Positions 6,277 to 11,463 of a DNA stretch of 11,463 bases are shown here, one piece after another. Source of the stretch: Candidatus Helarchaeota archaeon (GTDB taxonomy: Archaea > Asgardarchaeota > Lokiarchaeia > Helarchaeales > JABXJV01); the NCBI GenBank assembly GCA_013375355.1, contig JABXJV010000153.1, positions 1 through 11,463 of the forward strand, read 5' to 3'. Positions within the stretch are counted from its first letter, which is position 1. Each line of letters begins with the position of its first letter. Position numbers and translations under genes: made by a program. The notes beneath the pieces are model-generated. The model had not been told where the DNA came from, searched no databases, and saw only the letters and a program-made list of their open reading frames with translations.

Positions 6277-9200
6277 AATATTTTTTTGAATTTTCAAGTT
6301 TTGCCCTAAAATCTTTCGCCAATGTTATATATTTCATAAAATTTTCCATATTACCTAAACTTTGATTGATATTCGCTGCTTTTAAATATAATTCAATTAT
6401 TTTTTGATAATTACCAGATAATTTTGCTGATTCTGCTTCTGCTAAAATTTTAGGTATTGATTTTTTCAAAATTAGTAATTGCTTGGATTTTTGTCTCTTG
6501 AAAATAGCTTCTTCCTCTGTTTTTCGAAATTTTTCAACTTTAGCCATGAGATTTTGAAATGTATGTCTATCATTAATTTCCAAAGCAAGAAATGCTGCTT
6601 CATTGAAAGTGGTTGCGGCTTTTAAAAATTGTCTATTTTGAACTTGTTTATTAGCTTTAATTTTTAGAGAGTCAATCTTATTTGTACATTTTACTATCTT
6701 TTCTGATGATTTAAGTTCTTTCATTCTAATTTGATGCTTCTTACCATATTCATTTAACTTATCAAATAATTCTAATGCAATTTCATATTGACCTAAATCC
6801 ATATATATTTTAGCATTACTGATAGTTAAGTTCAATGCGGTAAGAAAATCAGAGGATTTTAACGCTTTTCGAATTCTTTGGATATTATTTGAGAGAGTCC
6901 GCTTCAATTTACTTTCTGTTTTAATGTCTATTTTCGTAGAATGTTTCATTTCAAATTTAGAGAGTCTCTCTTGAAGGTTTTTAATGCTTATAATAAAAAT
7001 TTGAAATCTTTCTTTATCTCCAATTTCGATTGCCATTTTGGCTGCTTCTTCATATGAATTAATAGCCAAGGCAACTCTATCATCCATAACATGCTGCCCT
7101 GCCTGGATATTAAGTTCAGTTATTTTAGTTTCTTTTTTAATGATATCTGGATATAATTTAATCTTTTCCTGAACAGTTTCTGGAATGGCAAATGGAAATA
7201 TATCAAATAATAAATCATCAGCGTCTTGAAAATATTTTGTATTTCCATCCCACGTGGATAAATAATAGTAATATTTTGATTCAAAATTACTGACAAAATG
7301 GTTCAACTTTTTAAGCATAATTGGCTGATATTTTTCTGTTATCATTACACTAATAACAAATCTACCATAAGAAAATATCAGTTTTTTATCTTCATGATCA
7401 ATAGAAGTCAATTTTTTAATACTTTTGGTCATTTCGCGAGTAATCGAAGAAATACCACTCAAAGCACCCGAAATTAAAACAGAATCTAAAGGAACCCCTC
7501 CTATTTGCCACTCTTTTATTAGAGAACCTCCTTCTGTTATAATAAAAAGATGGTTTATCTTTTTCTTCCATCCTCGGTTTCTCAAATAATTGTATGTTTT
7601 ATAAATTGTAAGGGTAGAAACTGCACCAACTGCTGGTATAATTAACCAAATATATTCCATGAAATATCTCGAAATATATTTCATAGTAGTCATCGGAATA
7701 ACTGGTAATGGCCACATAGTAGTGGTTGCCCCAATACTTGCATCCCCCTTATATTTTACACCAATAGACATAAAGGGTAAAGCTTCAAACTGCTCCAGTA
7801 TTAAAATAGCACCTGTAGCTATACCATCTCCATCCGTAGTTGCACCTTGTTTATACAATATTAAGTTCGGATTACCCAAAAAAACAATAAATTCGACCTC
7901 TAAATTAGTTACTGGAAGCCCTGTCTCATCTGTTACTTTACAAGATACAGCTAAAGGTGAACCTACCATTATCTCTTGGGGATTTATATTAAAAAGTTGG
8001 ATTGTCAGATTATGTTTTGTTATTCTTAAAGAGATTGAATTGTTACTTGCACTATCAAATGAGGCATTTCCTAAAAATTGGGTATAAATTATTACTGATG
8101 ATGCTTGCTCTGGTGGAGTAAACACAAGAGACGCTATACCTTCGTTATTTGTAGTAAGTGTTAAACTCTCATCAGCATAATTTACATAATCTAAAATTAT
8201 ATCAATTATTTCATTCGCAAAAGCCGTCCAACTACCAGAATTGATATATTCTAAAGTGATGTTAATATTGCACTGTTCACCACTAATAATGTTTGTCCCT
8301 AAATATTCCTCATTTATTGTAAGATTCGTTTGATATTTGGATGAAATATTTATTAGATAATTAGAGGTGTTAGCATTAATTTGTGGTGTTCCTGTGTATA
8401 AAACAGTCACATTAATCCAATCAATTTCCGGAATTGGATTGATATATAATGTTTGAACTCCGCTGGAATTAGTGATTTTACTTTCATGTAGATTAAAACC
8501 ATTTGAATATTCGATATCAAAATGCAATTCTAAATTTTCGCGATTTAAGGAAGAATTACTGAATTCAATTTCAGCTACAATTACAACGTCTTTACCCACT
8601 CTTATTTCACTTGAGGTGTAATTATATATCCAGATCGTCGTATTCCATTTGGGTAGTACATTTAATGTAATATTTTTTGATATAATTTGAAAATCAGGAG
8701 CTTGAGCCTTGATAGTCACATTATATGTCCCAGGAGGGACTTCAAGTTCGGGCAAATTTATGATACCTTCATAAATTACGAGATTTAACTGCATGCTATC
8801 GGTAAAAGGAATTGATGTATTTATGGTCCAATTAACGTCAGCGTTTACAATTGCAGGATTCCCTATATGATAATCATCCTCATATAAAACTGATAAATCA
8901 ACAGTTTCTCCTTCAAATTTTGTAATATTTTCAGATCCTGAGATTTGTATAGCCGTAGGAATAGAATAAATCTGAAACTGTGAAGAATTCCGACTAGATG
9001 GTTCATATCCTGATTTTGTTGCATAAAAAAATACTGTGTGAAGCTCGTTAGCATGTGTACCGGTTGAATCAAGCAAGACTTTATATAAACCCTTTTGTGA
9101 AGCGTTTACTATTGATAAATCTTCAGCTTGAAAGTAAGGATCAGACCAATCGGGATCAGTCATGATACTTGCACTAGTGATTCCAGTACCATTTGATAAA

Positions 9201-11206
9201 TTAGTATAGTTAAGAATTATATATTTGGCTGTATCATTTACGAATATGGGATCGCCGGTATAGGGAATAGATCCCACAATTTTTAATTCAGTAGGTTCAA
9301 GAGCTACTAATGAAGTAACATTGAACTCAATTATTGTTGTGGCTAGGTCATAGCCATTTTTTATTGCTTTAACAACCACTGTATAAGATCTATTGGAAGC
9401 AAAGGAAGTTTGAAATGTTAAACTATAAGTTCCATTACCCCTATCAATCACACTCATGCTTGGTAAGCTCCAATTACTCTGTATTGTTGCATTAGCAATA
9501 CCATTATCATCATAAGTATCATTATAAAATATTTTAGCAGTTACCGGATCTCCTAATGATACTGTTCCTGGGCTGGGTCCTTGAGTTAGAGACAAATTTG
9601 TGGGGTCATTAATACAGAAAATAGATGTCACGTTAATTCCCACCTCACTTCCATTTGTCCAAAATATCTGAATATAATGAGTATCATTACTGGTCGAATT
9701 TTGAATAATTTGCCAAGGAGTAAAACTTACGATTTCATTAATGATATTTGCTTGATCTGTATAAATTGTATTATTATTTGAATCAAATATTGTTAAATTT
9801 GCCTGAATTGGGGAAACTGTATAGATAGTCCCGTTAATTATTAACGTATCATTCATGTAATAACTATAAGCTTCTTGTAAATCTGTACTATTATATATTT
9901 GAATATTCCCTGCCCAGTTAGTCCCATTACAATCCACAAACCAACTTCCGTTTGCAGTTACATTAAAAATAACGAATTTAAAGGGCGGACTGCTTATATT
10001 TACCCAATTTTCTTCTGTATTATTTTCATAATAAACTCCAGTAACGTTCCATGAATGCGGAATTGTCACATTAATCCTTTTATTATAAGCATTGCTCGGA
10101 AAATACAAACCGTTTACAGTGGCATTCCAATCAACTATTGAATTTGTTGCATCCGCTGAAAAATAGGTTGGAGAATAAGTTTGATTAATAAATGAACATA
10201 TCCATTTCACATCAAAAGCAACAGAAATATTTGCTTCAACATTAAAAGTCACAGTGGGACCAATGTAATAATTATTAGAACCCCAAGTTCCATTCGATAG
10301 TTGTAAATCGTTAACAGCAGTTCCGTTTACCGTCATTTGCACACTTGATGGTAATAGCTGATTGGTTTCTATTATTAGGATTAATGACAAATCTAAATTA
10401 CCAACTGCCCAATTGGGATTGTCCGCATCAAATCCATTCATATTTTTGAATGTAGGATAATTTAATTCATTTATATTTTTCCAATAGATTTTACAACCTA
10501 CTAATTCTCCCAAAACGATGAAAAAAGTATCATTATTAGTATTATTTAAGGCTAAAAATACATCACTACCTAAAGGTATCTCTACCCAATCCGAATACGG
10601 TGGGGAAAAATAATTATTCAAATCAAAACTTTCCGAATAAAAGTAATTATCTGGCTGTTTTCCGGGGGTGGAGTTAAAAATATACATAATCAAATCATTT
10701 CCAGAAGTCAAATCACTTGCTTTTTTTATATTTAAATATAATTTTATTTTTTGTAATGTACAGTCCTCAGTTAAATTAAATCCCATTGCCCATAGCTCAT
10801 TAAGCCAAGTGTCAAAACCTGGAGTCTCGGATACTACCTTTATTTCTGGGTCTTGTATGACATTGGTAAAAAGTAAATCAGTTTTTGTGATATTCCATCC
10901 ATTTGTGTTTATCGAAAAATTAGTAGAAGTATCAGAAGAAATTATTTGATCACTTATGTTTAAATGTATTAAAGTTTCATAATTTGTTCCATTTCCTTCA
11001 ATAACATCGCTACCGGAGGATTTTAGAGAAAATGGATTATCTATAATGGGTTTTTTTATTTCGGAATCAAGTAAGTATGAGAAATTAGGTAAAAATCTAG
11101 AATTTTCTACATTTATTAGTGAACTGCTGAAAATAAACGAAATTGACATAATACTAATGAGAAAAATTGAGATTACAAACCCTTTTCTTTTAGTATTGGA
11201 TGACAT
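6275..11206 (-). CDS. Giant single-pass surface protein: Ig-like ectodomains, TM helix, cytosolic longin/roadblock-like domain and TPR-like repeats
   Basis: This 1643-residue protein has a positively charged start (NTKRK) and a hydrophobic signal-anchor or signal peptide at about 10-31. Residues 76-285 form a beta-rich region resembling lectin-like jelly rolls (LQKIKLYLNI; WVEIPLG); 285-530 is further beta structure. About six Ig-like domains of 95-110 residues follow: roughly 535-630, 638-750, 751-850, 854-956, 958-1062 and 1065-1165. A membrane helix (about 1183-1203) is followed by RNRGWKKK, which places the C-terminus in the cytosol. Residues 1217-1338 resemble a longin/roadblock domain (two strands, a helix LDSVLISGALSGISSITREM, three strands, a long helix). 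Residues 1362-1640 hold four TPR-like helical repeats. About 60 N-x-S/T sequons lie before the helix and only two after it. The ATG has AGAGGG (11220-11215) eight bases upstream. The next gene, a GTPase, is the probable partner (inference). Ligand and exact function are unknown. Confidence 0.9.
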   Translation of the reverse strand: MSSNTKRKGFVISIFLISIMSISFIFSSSLINVENSRFLPNFSYLLDSEIKKPIIDNPFSLKSSGSDVIEGNGTNYETLIHLNISDQIISSDTSTNFSINTNGWNITKTDLLFTNVIQDPEIKVVSETPGFDTWLNELWAMGFNLTEDCTLQKIKLYLNIKKASDLTSGNDLIMYIFNSTPGKQPDNYFYSESFDLNNYFSPPYSDWVEIPLGSDVFLALNNTNNDTFFIVLGELVGCKIYWKNINELNYPTFKNMNGFDADNPNWAVGNLDLSLILIIETNQLLPSSVQMTVNGTAVNDLQLSNGTWGSNNYYIGPTVTFNVEANISVAFDVKWICSFINQTYSPTYFSADATNSIVDWNATVNGLYFPSNAYNKRINVTIPHSWNVTGVYYENNTEENWVNISSPPFKFVIFNVTANGSWFVDCNGTNWAGNIQIYNSTDLQEAYSYYMNDTLIINGTIYTVSPIQANLTIFDSNNNTIYTDQANIINEIVSFTPWQIIQNSTSNDTHYIQIFWTNGSEVGINVTSIFCINDPTNLSLTQGPSPGTVSLGDPVTAKIFYNDTYDDNGIANATIQSNWSLPSMSVIDRGNGTYSLTFQTSFASNRSYTVVVKAIKNGYDLATTIIEFNVTSLVALEPTELKIVGSIPYTGDPIFVNDTAKYIILNYTNLSNGTGITSASIMTDPDWSDPYFQAEDLSIVNASQKGLYKVLLDSTGTHANELHTVFFYATKSGYEPSSRNSSQFQIYSIPTAIQISGSENITKFEGETVDLSVLYEDDYHIGNPAIVNADVNWTINTSIPFTDSMQLNLVIYEGIINLPELEVPPGTYNVTIKAQAPDFQIISKNITLNVLPKWNTTIWIYNYTSSEIRVGKDVVIVAEIEFSNSSLNRENLELHFDIEYSNGFNLHESKITNSSGVQTLYINPIPEIDWINVTVLYTGTPQINANTSNYLINISSKYQTNLTINEEYLGTNIISGEQCNINITLEYINSGSWTAFANEIIDIILDYVNYADESLTLTTNNEGIASLVFTPPEQASSVIIYTQFLGNASFDSASNNSISLRITKHNLTIQLFNINPQEIMVGSPLAVSCKVTDETGLPVTNLEVEFIVFLGNPNLILYKQGATTDGDGIATGAILILEQFEALPFMSIGVKYKGDASIGATTTMWPLPVIPMTTMKYISRYFMEYIWLIIPAVGAVSTLTIYKTYNYLRNRGWKKKINHLFIITEGGSLIKEWQIGGVPLDSVLISGALSGISSITREMTKSIKKLTSIDHEDKKLIFSYGRFVISVMITEKYQPIMLKKLNHFVSNFESKYYYYLSTWDGNTKYFQDADDLLFDIFPFAIPETVQEKIKLYPDIIKKETKITELNIQAGQHVMDDRVALAINSYEEAAKMAIEIGDKERFQIFIISIKNLQERLSKFEMKHSTKIDIKTESKLKRTLSNNIQRIRKALKSSDFLTALNLTISNAKIYMDLGQYEIALELFDKLNEYGKKHQIRMKELKSSEKIVKCTNKIDSLKIKANKQVQNRQFLKAATTFNEAAFLALEINDRHTFQNLMAKVEKFRKTEEEAIFKRQKSKQLLILKKSIPKILAEAESAKLSGNYQKIIELYLKAANINQSLGNMENFMKYITLAKDFRAKLENSKKY

Positions 11207-11463
11207 ATTTCCTACCCTCTAAAAATCAATAGTTAACCATATAATATTTTCATAATAAATCTATTAGAAAATCTCTATTTAACATTTAATATTTAAAAAC
11301 ACTTAATTTTTTAATTCTAATGATTTTATTATATATTTATCTTCACATTAAAACATTGAATTCGTTTCTTATTTCATTGGCATAGGTCCCATTATATTCC
11401 ATATTAAATCAGAGTTTGAATAATTGATGGGACATAAAATAATAAATTTATTAATCCTTTATA
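11207..11463. other. Intergenic region upstream of the giant surface protein gene
   Basis: These 257 bases to the right edge are very AT-rich and hold the promoter of the minus-strand operon. TTTAAATA (11297-11290) is the best TATA-like word; ATTATATG (11245-11238) is a second, but it would start transcription within the Shine-Dalgarno site. A 7-base inverted repeat, GTCCCAT (11386-11392) and ATGGGAC (11427-11433), has a 34-base loop. I see no gene, tRNA or other RNA here. Confidence 0.5.
11290..11297 (-). promoter_or_regulatory. Candidate TATA box of the surface protein-GTPase operon
   Basis: The - strand reads TTTAAATA, a close match to archaeal TATA elements, with T-rich flanks. It predicts a start near 11268 and a leader of about 60 bases carrying the AGAGGG site. 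No other gene lies between it and the operon. Chosen by eye, so tentative. Confidence 0.35.

Noticed and set aside
7659..8087. 142-codon open frame on the + strand inside the surface protein gene
   Set aside because: It lies antisense to a well-supported coding region, shows no recognisable motif and has no convincing Shine-Dalgarno site; it is a shadow frame.
11386..11433. GTCCCAT/ATGGGAC inverted repeat as an operator or RNA hairpin
   Set aside because: Only seven exact pairs with a 34-base loop; too weak without conservation data, so it is only mentioned in the intergenic entry.
11366..11461. Possible end of a minus-strand gene at the right edge (residues ending IWNIMGPMPMK)
   Set aside because: An in-frame TAA at 11461-11459 leaves only about 29 codons and there is no plausible start or ribosome site.
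1..11463. CRISPR array, insertion sequence, integrase site, tRNA or rRNA
   Set aside because: No regularly spaced repeats, transposase motifs or terminal inverted repeats, cloverleaf sequence or conserved rRNA segments were seen on either strand by eye.

Overview
The window looks like a stretch of Asgard archaeal chromosome, most likely from the Lokiarchaeia. The assignment is inferred from a combination of features: very AT-rich DNA, GAGGG-type Shine-Dalgarno sites, TATA-like promoter elements, a Rab/Ras-like small GTPase, longin/roadblock-like domains, and a giant surface protein with dozens of N-glycosylation sequons. No rRNA or tRNA is present to confirm it.

Layout: at the left edge, the 3' end of a CaiB/BaiF-type CoA-transferase gene (1-450) runs on the + strand. 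Everything else is on the - strand and converges on it. Read in the direction of transcription (right to left), the order is: a 1643-residue single-pass membrane protein (11206-6275); a 172-residue Ras-family GTPase whose Shine-Dalgarno site overlaps the previous stop codon (6262-5744); a small CxxxCxxCC metal-binding protein of the YkgJ type (5665-5306); a 1064-residue soluble PAS/GAF histidine kinase (5155-1961); a 295-residue response regulator with a non-DNA-binding output domain (1887-1000); and a 95-residue acidic protein of unknown function (868-581). Gaps between genes are short, and the longest stretch without a gene is the 257 bases at the right edge. No mobile element, CRISPR array or RNA gene was found.

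The most interesting part is 5744-11206. The large protein has a signal-anchor, about 1150 external residues (a possible lectin-like region, then about six Ig-like domains, about 60 N-x-S/T sequons), one membrane helix, a cytosolic longin/roadblock-like domain and four helical repeats. It is translationally coupled to a Ras/Rab-like GTPase that has no lipid-anchor cysteine. I infer a receptor-GTPase pair: a surface sensor whose cytosolic longin-like domain recruits or regulates its own GTPase at the membrane. The neighbouring two-component pair may use the same logic, since the output domain of its response regulator also reads as a longin/roadblock-like fold (FWDDKSGP motif). Taken together, the block may link surface recognition and phosphorelay signalling to small-GTPase control, but the functional link is inference.
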